Below, one piece after another: positions 16,057-28,004 of a stretch of DNA of 64,000 nucleotides. This DNA comes from an uncultured bacterium (GTDB lineage: Bacteria; Bacillota; Clostridia; Oscillospirales; Oscillospiraceae): NCBI GenBank assembly GCA_947073515.1, contig CAMTMC010000005.1, forward strand, positions 27,302 to 91,301. The letters are read 5' to 3'. The position numbers and the translations under genes were made by a program. Positions within the stretch are counted from its first letter, which is position 1; every line of letters begins with the position of its first letter. Below the pieces are notes generated by a model. The model made no database searches, was not told where the DNA came from, and saw nothing but the letters and a program-made list of their open reading frames with translations.

Positions 16057-19000
16057 CTACAGCTCTACAGCGGTATCGGTGGCAAAAAACCACAGCGCCT
16101 GGCGGCCCACCGGCTTCCCCAGGATGGCGGACAGGGCCAGGCTGTAGGCCGCCAGCTGGGGGCGGTACTCCTCCGCCTTGGCCCGCTCCTGGCCGGGGGC
16201 TACCCGGTCGGACTTGAAGTCTACCACGGTGATGGTCTCCCCCTCCTCAAACCAGGCGTCGATCACCCCCTGGAGCAGCACCTCCTCCCCCGCCCCATCG
16301 GGAAAATAGTTCAGGGCTGAGTCCAAAATGGAAAATTTAAACTCCCGCTGGCACCGGGGGGCGGCGGCCATGGCCCGCCCCAGGGGGCTGTCCAGAAAGG
16401 CCCGCAGCCGCTCCGGCTGGACGGCTTGGCGCTGGAGGGCGGTCAAGAACCCCTGCTCCTCCAGCCCGTCCAGCTCCGCCCCCAGCTCCTCCGGGGCGCG
16501 GCCCGGGCCCAGGGCGATGTACTCCATGGCCAGGTGGAGGGCGGTTCCCCGCTGGGCGGAGGTCAATCCCCGCTCCTCGGCGATAAAGTTGGGCCGGGTG
16601 ATGGGCTGGCCCCGCCGGGAGGGGGGCTGGGCCTCCTCCGCCGCCTCCCGGTCCAGGGTTCTGCCCTTGATCTGGGTGGCGGTGAGCTTGGAGGGCAGGT
16701 TGGCCCCGGCCAGGTGGGGGTACTTCCAGCTCAGCCGGGCGGACAGCCCCTCCACCCCGGCGTCCTCCTCCGGGGGCAGGTCTTCCAGAACCCCTTCCGG
16801 TTCCTCCGCCCGGGACAGGCCGGCGCCCTCCACCCAGCGGATATCCCACTCCGGGCCCAGATCCCGGGGGCCCAAGTCAGACAGCCCCGCCAGCTCCCGC
16901 AGGGGGGCGGCTCCCCGCCGGGTGAGGGCGTGGAGGAGCACCCACCCCCCCACGCTCTGCCGCTGCTCCAGCTCCATGGGCGCCGGGGGGACGGACAGGC
17001 TGTCCTCCAGCCGCTCCAGGGAGGAAATCCCCTCGGGGAAGGCGACGGTGAGAATCAATTTCTCCTGGGCCCGGGTCATGGCCACATAGAGCAGCCGCAG
17101 CTCCTCCGCCATCAGCTCCCGCTCCAGCTGGCGGGCCACCGCCCGCCGGGCCAGGGTGGGGTACTCCACCATCCGGCTCCGGTCCAGCCCCCGTGGGCCC
17201 ACCCCCAGCTCCGGGTGGAAGAGGACGGGCCTCATCAGGTCATCCCGGTTCAGCCGCCGGTTCAGGCCGCACACCAGCACCACCGGCTTCTCCAGCCCCT
17301 TGGACCGGTGGATGGACAGGATGGACACCCCGTCCCCCTGGGCGGCGGAGGGGCTGGAGAGCTTCCCCCCGGCGGAGCGCAGCCGTTCCAGCCGGAGAAG
17401 GAACTGGAACAGGGTGCGGCATCCGCTGTCCTCCAGCTGCCCCGCCAGGGCGTACAGGGCCAGCAAGTCTCCCTGTCGGTCCGCCCCCCCCTCCATGGCG
17501 CCGAACACCCCTAAAATGTTGGTCTTTTCGTAGATATGCCAGATGAGCTGGCGGCAGGTGCGGTCCCCCGCCCCGAAGCGCAGTTCCTCCAGCTCTGCCA
17601 GGAAATTGACACACTCCTGGTCGCCCTGTTCCCCGGCCCGGGTCAGGGCGGTGTAGAAGTCCCCGCCGCTGTCCGCCCGGAGGAGAGCCAGCTTGTCCCC
17701 GCTGAAGTTGTACACCGGCGAGCGCAGGGCGGCCAGCAGGGGCACGTCCTGGCGGGGGTTGTCCACAATCTGGAGGATGGCCAGGGCCACGCTCACCTGG
17801 GTGGTGTGGAAGAAGTCCCCGGCCCCCTCCGCCGACCAGGGGATGCCCGCCTCCCCCAGGGCCCGGATGTAGTGGTGGAGCACCGGGCCGGGGCTGCGCA
17901 GGAGAATCATCACGTCAGAGGGCCGTAGAGGCCGGAAAGCGCCCCCCTCCTCCACCATCAGCGGCTCTCGCAGGAGCTCCTTGATCCGCCGGGCGGCAAA
18001 GCGGGCCTCCAGCAGGTCCTTGCTGTCCTTCTCCCCCTCCCGATCCCCCAGGAAGGACAGGTCCAGCAGGTCCAGCTCCAGGGCGTAGGGGTCCCCCGCC
18101 TCCGCCGCCGGGAAGGATCTCCCCGGCACCAGGGCCTGGTCGGGGGTGTAGTCCAGCTCACCAAATTCCGTGGACATGATATCCCGGAACAGGTCGTTGC
18201 ACCCCTCCAGCACCTGGGGACGGGAGCGGAAGTTCCGGGACAGCGCCCGCTTCCGGGGTTTTCCAGCTTCCGCCTCCCCCCCGTCCGGGAAGCGGCGGTA
18301 TTTATCCAGGAAAATGGTGGGGTCAGCCAGGCGGAAGCGGTAGATGGACTGCTTCACGTCCCCCACCTGGAACAGCTTCCGCCCCCCCTGGGAGATGGCG
18401 GAGAAAATCTCGTTCTGCACCTGGTTGGTGTCCTGATACTCGTCTACCAGCACCTCGTCAAAGCGGTCCCCCCAGTACCGGGCCAGCTCGGAGGGCCGGC
18501 CCTGGCCGTCCGTCAGAAGTTTTACGGCGAAGTGCTCCAAATCGGAGAAGTCCAGCACCCCCCGGCGGCCCTTCTCCTGATCGTAGGCCCTCTGGAAGTC
18601 CAGCACCAGGTCCATCAGGGCCTGGACCGCCGGACGGGACAGAGATAACTCCTCCAACCCGGCGGCGGAATCCCCCTGTAAATCCTCGGCCAGCTTGTCC
18701 AGGATCTTTTTGCAGCGCAGGCGGATGGATTTCATCCGCTGGCCGTCCCGGGCGGCCCGCTCCTCCTCCATGGGGCTGATTTCCACTGTCCGCTTCTTCT
18801 TCCGCCCGGCGGCGGGGAAGGGGACGGGCAGGCGGGCCACCGCCCCGTCCCAGGTGGACTCCCCCAAAAATTCCTCCAGGCCCTCCAGGGCGGTGGTGAG
18901 GGAGGGGGCGTAGTTCACTTCCAGCAGCTCGTCGGTGCCGGCCAGGGCCAGCGCCTGGGTCAGCCGGTCCTGGCAGAACAGGGCCTGGCGGCGGGCGTCG

Positions 19001-19653
19001 GACAGCAGCAGGGCCCCCCAGGGGGTCTCCCCCAGGTCGTTGACCCCTTCCAGCGCCCACAGGGCCTTCTGTCCCTCCAGCCAGGCGGCGGGATGGGGAT
19101 GGCTCTGCACCCGGGCAAAGACGTCCACCACAATCTGGGCCAGGCGGCTGTCGTCCCGGCCGGCGGCCAAAGTGTCCACCAGCTGGGCGAAGGGGCTGTC
19201 CGGGCTCAGGTCCTCATACCGCCTGTCCAGCACCTCCTCCAGCACCTGGGCCATGAGGACATGGGCCTCCCCCTCATCGCACAGGCGGAAGTCCGGGTCC
19301 AGATCCAGCAGGTGGCCGCTCTCCCGGAGGAGGGCGGCGCAGAAAGCATGGATGGTGGAGATCTGGGCCCGGTAGACCAGGGTGGACTGCCGGCGCAGGT
19401 GGCGGTTGTTGGGGTCCAGGGCCAGCCGGTCAGACAGCTCCTGGGCGATCCGCCCCCGGAGCTCGGCGGCGGCGGCCTTGGTGTAGGTGATGACCAGGAA
19501 GCGGTCGATGTCCAGCCCCTCCCCTGTCACCCGGTCCAGCAGCCGCTCCACCAGCACCCGGGTCTTCCCCGACCCGGCCGCGGCGGACACCAGCAGTTCC
19601 CCGCCCCGGTCGTCCACGATATTCCGTTGTTCCTCTGTCAATGGAAAGGGCAT
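16057..19653 (-). CDS. addA: Helicase-exonuclease AddAB, subunit AddA
   Basis: LTEEQRNIVDDRGGELLVSAAAGSGKTRVLVERLLDRV...VDEYQDTNQVQNEIF...LSIHRSKGLEKPVV; C-terminal nuclease DFKSDRV. Confidence 0.95.
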   Translation of the reverse strand: MPFPLTEEQRNIVDDRGGELLVSAAAGSGKTRVLVERLLDRVTGEGLDIDRFLVITYTKAAAAELRGRIAQELSDRLALDPNNRHLRRQSTLVYRAQISTIHAFCAALLRESGHLLDLDPDFRLCDEGEAHVLMAQVLEEVLDRRYEDLSPDSPFAQLVDTLAAGRDDSRLAQIVVDVFARVQSHPHPAAWLEGQKALWALEGVNDLGETPWGALLLSDARRQALFCQDRLTQALALAGTDELLEVNYAPSLTTALEGLEEFLGESTWDGAVARLPVPFPAAGRKKKRTVEISPMEEERAARDGQRMKSIRLRCKKILDKLAEDLQGDSAAGLEELSLSRPAVQALMDLVLDFQRAYDQEKGRRGVLDFSDLEHFAVKLLTDGQGRPSELARYWGDRFDEVLVDEYQDTNQVQNEIFSAISQGGRKLFQVGDVKQSIYRFRLADPTIFLDKYRRFPDGGEAEAGKPRKRALSRNFRSRPQVLEGCNDLFRDIMSTEFGELDYTPDQALVPGRSFPAAEAGDPYALELDLLDLSFLGDREGEKDSKDLLEARFAARRIKELLREPLMVEEGGAFRPLRPSDVMILLRSPGPVLHHYIRALGEAGIPWSAEGAGDFFHTTQVSVALAILQIVDNPRQDVPLLAALRSPVYNFSGDKLALLRADSGGDFYTALTRAGEQGDQECVNFLAELEELRFGAGDRTCRQLIWHIYEKTNILGVFGAMEGGADRQGDLLALYALAGQLEDSGCRTLFQFLLRLERLRSAGGKLSSPSAAQGDGVSILSIHRSKGLEKPVVLVCGLNRRLNRDDLMRPVLFHPELGVGPRGLDRSRMVEYPTLARRAVARQLERELMAEELRLLYVAMTRAQEKLILTVAFPEGISSLERLEDSLSVPPAPMELEQRQSVGGWVLLHALTRRGAAPLRELAGLSDLGPRDLGPEWDIRWVEGAGLSRAEEPEGVLEDLPPEEDAGVEGLSARLSWKYPHLAGANLPSKLTATQIKGRTLDREAAEEAQPPSRRGQPITRPNFIAEERGLTSAQRGTALHLAMEYIALGPGRAPEELGAELDGLEEQGFLTALQRQAVQPERLRAFLDSPLGRAMAAAPRCQREFKFSILDSALNYFPDGAGEEVLLQGVIDAWFEEGETITVVDFKSDRVAPGQERAKAEEYRPQLAAYSLALSAILGKPVGRQALWFFATDTAVEL

Positions 19654-19690
19654 CCAAACGCCTCCTCCAGGGCCTCCTTTGGAGAGGCCC

Positions 19691-20524
19691 TTACTCTGTT
19701 AAAATACTCAGATATTTCTCAACCCGGATGCCGTTGTTCCGCTCCGCCACGTCCTGCTCCAAAAAGATCAGCCGCTCCAGCAGATCCACCGCCCGCCCCA
19801 CGCTCTGGGGAAGATCGCGGCCCTTCAGCAGCTGCCCGGTGAGCAGGGAGGTGAAAATATCCCCGGTTCCCGGGAAATGGGCCTTGATGAACCGGTAGGG
19901 CACCGTAAAATACTCCCCCGTCCCCCCGTCAAAGCCCCAGACCACATGCCGGCCTGTCTCCTCCTCCCGGCCGCTGGTGATCACCGCCGACCGGGGCCCC
20001 AGGGCCACAAGGCCGTCCAGCATCCGGCGGGCCTCGTCCTGGGTCAAGGCCTCCCGGCCGGCGTACAGTTTCGTAAGAAACCCCGCCTCTGTCAAATTGG
20101 GCACAATCACGTCCGCCGCCCCCACAAAGCGGCGCATATTGTCCACCGTATCCTGGGTGGAACCGTTGTACAGCTTGCCCCCGTCCCCCATGATGGGGTC
20201 GGTCACCACCAGCAGGCCCTCCTTCTTCTGGCTGGCGATGAAATCCCGGATGATGTCCACCTGGTCCGCCGAGGCCAAAAACCCCGTGGTGATGCAGTCA
20301 AACCGGAAGCCCATCTCCCCCCACACCTGGATGGTCTGGGCCATGTACCGGGTGGTGTCCAAAACAGCGAATTTCCCGTAGTCAAAGTTGTTTGATACCA
20401 GGGCGGTGGGCAGGTTGTAAATGCTGTGCCCCATGCTGGACAGAATGGGCAGCATCCCCGCCAGACCCATTTTGCCGCAGCCGGGCATGTCTCCGATCAT
20501 CAAAATATTCTTGTTGGCGTCCAT
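19691..20524 (-). CDS. Pyridoxamine kinase (PfkB-like pyridoxal kinase family)
   Basis: NILMIGDMPGCGKMGLAGMLPILSSMGHSIYNLPTALVSNNFDYGKF...VTDPIMGDGGKLY...GTGDIFTSLLTG. Confidence 0.88.
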   Translation of the reverse strand: MDANKNILMIGDMPGCGKMGLAGMLPILSSMGHSIYNLPTALVSNNFDYGKFAVLDTTRYMAQTIQVWGEMGFRFDCITTGFLASADQVDIIRDFIASQKKEGLLVVTDPIMGDGGKLYNGSTQDTVDNMRRFVGAADVIVPNLTEAGFLTKLYAGREALTQDEARRMLDGLVALGPRSAVITSGREEETGRHVVWGFDGGTGEYFTVPYRFIKAHFPGTGDIFTSLLTGQLLKGRDLPQSVGRAVDLLERLIFLEQDVAERNNGIRVEKYLSILTE

Positions 20525-20562
20525 TTTTTCGCTCCTTTTCTGGCTTCATGGGATGGGTTCCC

Positions 20563-23500
20563 TCATTCCGGCTGTTCCAGCCCCGCCCAGAACTCCTGGG
20601 CGCTGACCCCCGGCATCCACCGGCGGCAGTCCTCCCCCCGGCCCGGCTCGAAGTGGCAGGCGGCGGCGTAGTCACAGTAGCGGCAGGCGTTTTTCTCCGG
20701 CCCCCGCCAGAAGGGGTCGGCGGAGATATTCCCCCCCGCCAGCTCCTGACAGATGTCCTCCAGGGTCCGCTGGATGTGCCGGCCCAGCTTGCCCAGCTGC
20801 TCCGCCGTGGCCAGAGCTTCGCCGGTGATCTGCCCGGTGGTTTTGGAGACTTTCAGGGGCAAAAAGCGGTAGCCCTCCGCCCCCGGCTCCTCCATGGCGG
20901 CGAGGATCTCCGGGTCGTCCACGATCAGGCCGCTGCGGGTGAGCTCCTTGTCCACCCGCTTGCGCAGGTCGGCGTCACTTATGGCCCGGCTGCCCCGGAT
21001 CACCGCCTCCCGGGCGGGCAGGTACAGCACCCCCGCCCCCTCCACCGGCAGGCCGTACAGGGCCCGGCCCCGGTCCTCCAGGGTAAAGAGGTACAAAAGC
21101 ATCTGAAGGCCCAGGCCGTTCCAGACCTCGGTGAGGTCGAAGGTCTTCCGGCCCGTCTTGTAGTCCACCACCCGGAGGTGGAGCTTGCCGTCCTTCACAT
21201 AGCCGTCCACCCGGTCTACAAAGCCGGTGACGCTGATGGTCACCCCGCTGGCGGTCAGCTCCACCGGGGGCAGCTCCTGGCCCTTTCCGAAGCCCAGCTC
21301 AAAGGAGATGGGGCGGAATTTGGAGTGGAGCAGCTCGTCGGCCACATTGTCCACCACCGCCTGGACCGTGCCCTGGAGGCGGCGGAACAGGTACTGGAAG
21401 CGCTGGCTCTGGCCCTCCAGGCCGCCCAGCTCCTGGGCCACGTAGCGCTCCACCGCCTGGCGGACCAAATCTTTTAGACGGTTTCGTCTATCTTCACCCA
21501 AGTCCAATCCTGGGATGGTGGTCTGGGAGAACATCTCGTCCTGTAAGACGTGTTCCAGCACATAGTGGACGAAGGTGCCGTACTCCGGGGCGTCAAAGCC
21601 AGCGGGCTTTCTGGGCTCGGCCTTCAGGCCGTACCGCATGAAATAGGAGAAATGACAGGATTTATATTTGTCCATCCGGGAGGCGGACATGGCCACCCGC
21701 TGGCCGTAGAGCCGGTCCACCGCCTCCCGGGACAGGCGGCCCCGCTCCCAGGCCGCGGCCCGGTCCAGCCGGGCCACCGCTTCCCGGAAGTCCGGAAGCT
21801 CCTCCAGGGCCCGGCGGGCCGTCCGGTCCCGCCCCGCCTGCTCCAGGGCCGGGAGGGGGGCCTCTAGGCGGAAAGCGCCTTTCAGACGATCCTCCCTGGA
21901 AATGGGCAGGTTTTCAAAAATTAGACGGATTCGTCCAATCAAGAAACTGGGGCGGCGCTCCTCCCCGCCCGCCCCCTGGCCGGGCCAGGAGACCACCAGC
22001 TTCTGGCTTGGCCGGGCGCAGATCTGATAGATGGTAGTCATCTCCCGGTAGAGCAGGTCCCGCTGGGTTTGGTCCAGCTCCAGGCCGTAGGCGGCCAGGA
22101 GAGAGCGGTCGTCGTCGGACAGCAGGCCGGGTGTCGTCCCCACCTGGGGCAGGGAGGCGTCGTCCGCCCCCAGGAAGAACAGGGCTTTCACCCGGTGGCC
22201 GGTCTGGCGAGTGGTCTCCCCGGCGGTCACCCGGTCCAGGGAGACGGGGATGGTGCCCACATCGTACTGGGACAGCACCAGCCGGAACAGGGGGGCGAAC
22301 TCCTCCAGCTCCATGGGGGCCTCCCCCAGCAGGCGGGCGCACTGCTCCAGACCTCCGCACAGGATGTCCCACAGCTGGCGGTACTCCTCCGCCAGGGCGG
22401 GCTGGCCCCGGCGATCCAGTTCCTCCACCCGCTCCTCCAGGCGGTCCGGAAGGCCGATCTCCTCTAAAAATGTGTAGAGGGCCACGGCCTGGCCCCCGCC
22501 GGTGTGGACAGGATTTTTCCGCAGCACCTCCAACGGGACAAACACCTGCCGCCGGGCCCGGTCCACCCGGGCCAGCAGATCCCGGTCCTCCTGGGTCCAG
22601 TGCAGGCCGTAGCCCCGGGGATGCCATGGCCAGTCCTTCCCCTGGGTCCAGCGGCTCCCCTTGATGTCCCATTTCAGGACGTAGTTCTCCAACAGATCCC
22701 GGTCTTCCTCCGGCAAATTGGTCAGGCCGGTTTTGAGGTAGCGGAACACGTCCTCATAGCGGTAGCCGTTGGCTGTGGTCTCCAGGGCGGCGGTGACCAG
22801 GGCCAGGACGGGCTTCTCCAATATTTCCGTCATGGCGGAGGAGAACACCGGCACCCCGTACCGGCCAAAGACCGATTCCACCAGATCCCGGTAGGCCCCA
22901 TAGTCCCGGGCGGCGATGCCGATGTCCCGGAACCGCAGCCCCTCCTCCCGAACCAGGCGGAGGATACGGGCGGCGGCCCACTCCACCTCTGACCGGGGGG
23001 TGTTGGCCTGGAAGATCTCCACCGCCCCGCCGGCGGGGACGGGCCGGGGGGCGCTGTGGGAGAACAGCTCCCGCTCCAGCGCCTTCAGCGGTTCGGCCTT
23101 GCCGGGGCTGTTGGACACCAGACGCTCCACCTCACAGGGGATATACAGCCGCTCCGCCATCGCCAGCAGCTGACGGGCGGTGCGGCGGGCGGGGGAAAAG
23201 ATCCCCGTCCCCCCCTCGTCCTCCTCCAGGTGGTCACAGGTGAGGGCTACGGTCACGCTGTTGGCCTGGATCATCAGGCGCTCCAGCACCATCCGCTGCT
23301 GGGGGGTGAAGTCGGTAAAGCCGTCCAGCCAGAGGTCTTTCCCCTTGGCCCAGGGGCAGAGGGTCAATTTTTCCGCCGCCCTTGTCAGGCGATCCCGGGG
23401 ATCCAAGGCCACCTGGGCGGCGAGGGCCTGGTACTGCCCGCAGATCAGCCCCAAATCCTGGAGCTTTTCCCCCTCCGGGCCGCCGGTCTCCCGGCCCGCC

Positions 23501-23910
23501 CGAACCAGCACCTCCGGCGGGGCGCAGGAGCTTTTCAGCTCGTCCACCGTGGCCAGCAGGGACTGGAGGAAGGCGGGCCGGCGGGAGGGCCGGGCGTACA
23601 CCTTCAGCTCCGGGGCGGACTCCTGAACCGCCCGGTACATGAGCAGGAGACGGCCGCCGTTGTCCAGCTCCTCCTCCCCCAGGCCGCCGGCGGTCTGAAA
23701 TACCCGGTTGGCCAGGCGGGAGAAGGACAGGATCTCCGCGAACAGGCAGGCCTGGGGGCCTCCCACCCGGCACAGCGCCCGCTCGCTCTCATGGGACATC
23801 TGTTCCGGCACCAGCAGCACCTGGGGCCGCTCCTGGCCCGCCCGGCACAGCCGGTTCAGCACCGTGGTGGTCTTGCCCGACCCCGCACGGCCTAAAATCA
23901 GCTTGAGCAC
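20563..23910 (-). CDS. addB: Helicase-exonuclease AddAB, subunit AddB
   Basis: MLKLILGRAGSGKTTTVLNRL...VPEQMSHESERAL; C-terminal VVDYKTGRKTFDLTEVWNGLGLQMLLYL and Cys residues ACRYCDYAAACHF (Fe-S nuclease). Confidence 0.94.
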   Translation of the reverse strand: MLKLILGRAGSGKTTTVLNRLCRAGQERPQVLLVPEQMSHESERALCRVGGPQACLFAEILSFSRLANRVFQTAGGLGEEELDNGGRLLLMYRAVQESAPELKVYARPSRRPAFLQSLLATVDELKSSCAPPEVLVRAGRETGGPEGEKLQDLGLICGQYQALAAQVALDPRDRLTRAAEKLTLCPWAKGKDLWLDGFTDFTPQQRMVLERLMIQANSVTVALTCDHLEEDEGGTGIFSPARRTARQLLAMAERLYIPCEVERLVSNSPGKAEPLKALERELFSHSAPRPVPAGGAVEIFQANTPRSEVEWAAARILRLVREEGLRFRDIGIAARDYGAYRDLVESVFGRYGVPVFSSAMTEILEKPVLALVTAALETTANGYRYEDVFRYLKTGLTNLPEEDRDLLENYVLKWDIKGSRWTQGKDWPWHPRGYGLHWTQEDRDLLARVDRARRQVFVPLEVLRKNPVHTGGGQAVALYTFLEEIGLPDRLEERVEELDRRGQPALAEEYRQLWDILCGGLEQCARLLGEAPMELEEFAPLFRLVLSQYDVGTIPVSLDRVTAGETTRQTGHRVKALFFLGADDASLPQVGTTPGLLSDDDRSLLAAYGLELDQTQRDLLYREMTTIYQICARPSQKLVVSWPGQGAGGEERRPSFLIGRIRLIFENLPISREDRLKGAFRLEAPLPALEQAGRDRTARRALEELPDFREAVARLDRAAAWERGRLSREAVDRLYGQRVAMSASRMDKYKSCHFSYFMRYGLKAEPRKPAGFDAPEYGTFVHYVLEHVLQDEMFSQTTIPGLDLGEDRRNRLKDLVRQAVERYVAQELGGLEGQSQRFQYLFRRLQGTVQAVVDNVADELLHSKFRPISFELGFGKGQELPPVELTASGVTISVTGFVDRVDGYVKDGKLHLRVVDYKTGRKTFDLTEVWNGLGLQMLLYLFTLEDRGRALYGLPVEGAGVLYLPAREAVIRGSRAISDADLRKRVDKELTRSGLIVDDPEILAAMEEPGAEGYRFLPLKVSKTTGQITGEALATAEQLGKLGRHIQRTLEDICQELAGGNISADPFWRGPEKNACRYCDYAAACHFEPGRGEDCRRWMPGVSAQEFWAGLEQPE

Positions 23911-23940
23911 CCTTCTCCTCCTCCCTATGGCATCGTTCTT

Positions 23941-24783
23941 TTACTCCTCCGGCCCGGTCGGGCCGCCCCGTCCTTTCCGGGCGGCCCGGAACCCGCCCCG
24001 GCCCCCGGCGGGGAGTTCAATGGAGAAGGTGATCTTCACCAACCACACGAAAAACAGCAGCACTAGAATGGGGATCAGGCAGGCGGTCACAAGCATGACG
24101 GCCAGGGCCTCGATAAAATCGTTGACCATTCCTCCCACCTTCTCGGTAATCTGGTTGGCCGCGCCGGTGATGCCGCTGGTCACCTTGCCAATGAGGCCGT
24201 CCCAAAAGCCCCCGTCCTCCTCCAGCTCCGCCTGGCTGTCCTCCGCCTCCCCGGCGGTGTCCTTGGCCGCCTGGATGGTGGCCTGGATGCTGTCCTGGTA
24301 GGTCTGGTCAATGAGGTCGGACACCTTGACGCTGGCCGGGATGACCAGCACAATAGCGATGCCGAACACCAGCAGCTTCCGGGCCAGGAGCCGCGGCGTC
24401 TCCCAGTCCACAAAGAGGCTGAGGGCAAAGAGCAGGCAGGCGATGGGGATCAGCACGTGAAAGGCGGCGAACCCGGTGATGGTGAGCAAATACTTCTCCA
24501 GATAGATGGCGCACAGCACCACCAGAAAACCGGTACTCAAATCGGCCAGCTTCTCCGCGATGGGGGTGGCGGTGTCCCCGGGGATGAGGGTGATGGCCGC
24601 CGAGGCGGCGGTGGAGGCGGCGGTCAGCTCCAGGACGGTGGCCTGCTTCTCCTCCAGGGCGGCCAGGGTGGCGGCGTGGAACCGGGCCGAGGAGGCGAAT
24701 TTAGACAGCACAAACATAGACAGCAGCGCCATCACCAGGGCCCCGGCGGCAAACATCAGTTTTTTGCGGTCAAGCTCTCTCAT
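23941..24783 (-). CDS. Multi-pass membrane protein of unknown function
   Basis: Several TM segments (LMFAAGALVMALLSMFVLS, FAAFHVLIPIACLLFALSLFV, LLVFGIAIVLVIPAS, LAVMLVTACLIPILVLLFFVWLV). Confidence 0.7.
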   Translation of the reverse strand: MRELDRKKLMFAAGALVMALLSMFVLSKFASSARFHAATLAALEEKQATVLELTAASTAASAAITLIPGDTATPIAEKLADLSTGFLVVLCAIYLEKYLLTITGFAAFHVLIPIACLLFALSLFVDWETPRLLARKLLVFGIAIVLVIPASVKVSDLIDQTYQDSIQATIQAAKDTAGEAEDSQAELEEDGGFWDGLIGKVTSGITGAANQITEKVGGMVNDFIEALAVMLVTACLIPILVLLFFVWLVKITFSIELPAGGRGGFRAARKGRGGPTGPEE

Positions 24784-24805
24784 AGTGCCCTCTCAATCTC
24801 AAATT

Positions 24806-25336
24806 TCAGGTAAGTTCTATCCAATACCGCTGTAACATCGCCCCAGCCTCCGGCTTATACACCGTGGACTGGTACACCCCGCCGTTGGCCAGGATGGTCC
24901 TCCGGCTGCCCTCGTTGTCCGTCCGGCAGGTGATGAGCACCCGCTCCTGGCCGCTCTCCTTACAGAAGGCCAGGCAGTCGGCCAGCATCCGCTTGGCGTA
25001 CCCCTTTTTCCGCTCAGAGGGCCGCACCGAGTAGCCAATATTCCCGCCGTAGCGCTCTAAATCCTGGTTGAACTCGTGGCGCACGTGGATCAGGCCCACA
25101 ATCCTCCGGTCTGAGTCCCGGACGTAGATAAACTGGGTGGACGGCACCCAGCCCGGGGAGAGGGTCTCCCGCCGGGTCTGGCGCTGGCCGAATTCCAGCC
25201 AGTCCGCCGGGTCCGGGAACCGGTCCATCCCTCCGGCGCCGTTGATGTATCCCTCGGCCTCCAGGCTCTCTGCCCGGTAGGAGATGATCTCCTCCCGGAA
25301 GGAGGGATCGGGTCTCATCAGAGTCAAGATTTCCAT
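24806..25336 (-). CDS. GNAT-family N-acetyltransferase
   Basis: MEILTLMRPDPSFREEIISYRAE...NIGYSVRPSERKKGYAKRMLADCLAFC. Confidence 0.9.
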   Translation of the reverse strand: MEILTLMRPDPSFREEIISYRAESLEAEGYINGAGGMDRFPDPADWLEFGQRQTRRETLSPGWVPSTQFIYVRDSDRRIVGLIHVRHEFNQDLERYGGNIGYSVRPSERKKGYAKRMLADCLAFCKESGQERVLITCRTDNEGSRRTILANGGVYQSTVYKPEAGAMLQRYWIELT

Positions 25337-25424
25337 ACACGGTACCTCCCGCTTCAAAATTTACATTCGATTATAGCACACCGGGCCGGGAAAGGAAAGA
25401 GCGCCGGTAATCCGCCCCAGAAAT

Positions 25425-25454
25425 AAAAACACCCCCCGGTGAAAACCAGGGGGC
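25425..25454 (-). terminator. Intrinsic terminator downstream of guaB
   Basis: On minus strand GCCCCCTGGT TTTC ACCGGGGGGTGTTTTTA. Confidence 0.75.
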
Positions 25455-25465
25455 ATCCAACGAAA

Positions 25466-27219
<1,754 letters not shown>

Positions 27220-27260
27220 TCCAAGCCGCTCATCCCCCGATTCTAATCCAACATCCTATC

Positions 27261-28004
27261 TTAAAACGGCGTCTCCCCGAAGAACAGGGCGGACTCAAAC
27301 CGAGGCTTCCCCTCCAAATCCACCCCCCGGACAAACCGGCTGTCCCCCTGGCCGCCGGCCTGGATAGACAGCACCTCCCCGGGGCGGCACTCGGCCAGAT
27401 AGCCGATTTGCAGCTCCGCCAGGAACCTGTCCCCGGGCAGCTTCTCCATCTCCAGGGCGTCGCAGGCAAAGTCGGCGTACCGGGTGTTGTTCACGTGGCC
27501 GTTCAAGTCGCTGTCGCTGTACCGCGTGAGGCGGCGCTCCACCTCCGCCAGATCGCCGGGCTGGTGGAGCTTGGCCAGGGTCATGGTTTTGCACAGCGCC
27601 CCGCCGCCGGTACCCTCCAGCTCGGGGATGGCCCCCAGCCTCATCAGCTTGTGGCTGTCCAGGCTGGCCAGCACCCAGGCGGACACCGACTCCCCCACCG
27701 GCTGGCCGTTGGCCAGGATGTCATAGTCCCGGTACATAATGGCCCCCTTCCCGCCCCGGTGCCAGGTGCGGACGGTGACCAGGTCCTCAAAGGCCAGGGG
27801 CCGGGCCAGCCGGTACCAGGACCGGGCCAGCATCCAGAAGGCGCCGTACCGCTCAATCAGCCTCTCCCGGGAGAAGCCCCCCTCCTCCGCCGCCAGGGCG
27901 GCGGCGTTTTGCAGATGGTTCAGCAGGGCGGACGCCTTGCAGTGCCCGGCACCGTCCACATCCAGTCCGGACAGGCGGGTCTCATACTCAAAATAACTGC
28001 TCAT
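27261..28004 (-). CDS. Acyl-ACP thioesterase family protein
   Basis: MSSYFEYETRLSGLDVDGAGHCKASALLNHLQNAAALAAEEGGFSRERLIERYGAFWMLARSWYRLARPL...SDSDLNGHVNNTRYADF. Confidence 0.88.
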   Translation of the reverse strand: MSSYFEYETRLSGLDVDGAGHCKASALLNHLQNAAALAAEEGGFSRERLIERYGAFWMLARSWYRLARPLAFEDLVTVRTWHRGGKGAIMYRDYDILANGQPVGESVSAWVLASLDSHKLMRLGAIPELEGTGGGALCKTMTLAKLHQPGDLAEVERRLTRYSDSDLNGHVNNTRYADFACDALEMEKLPGDRFLAELQIGYLAECRPGEVLSIQAGGQGDSRFVRGVDLEGKPRFESALFFGETPF

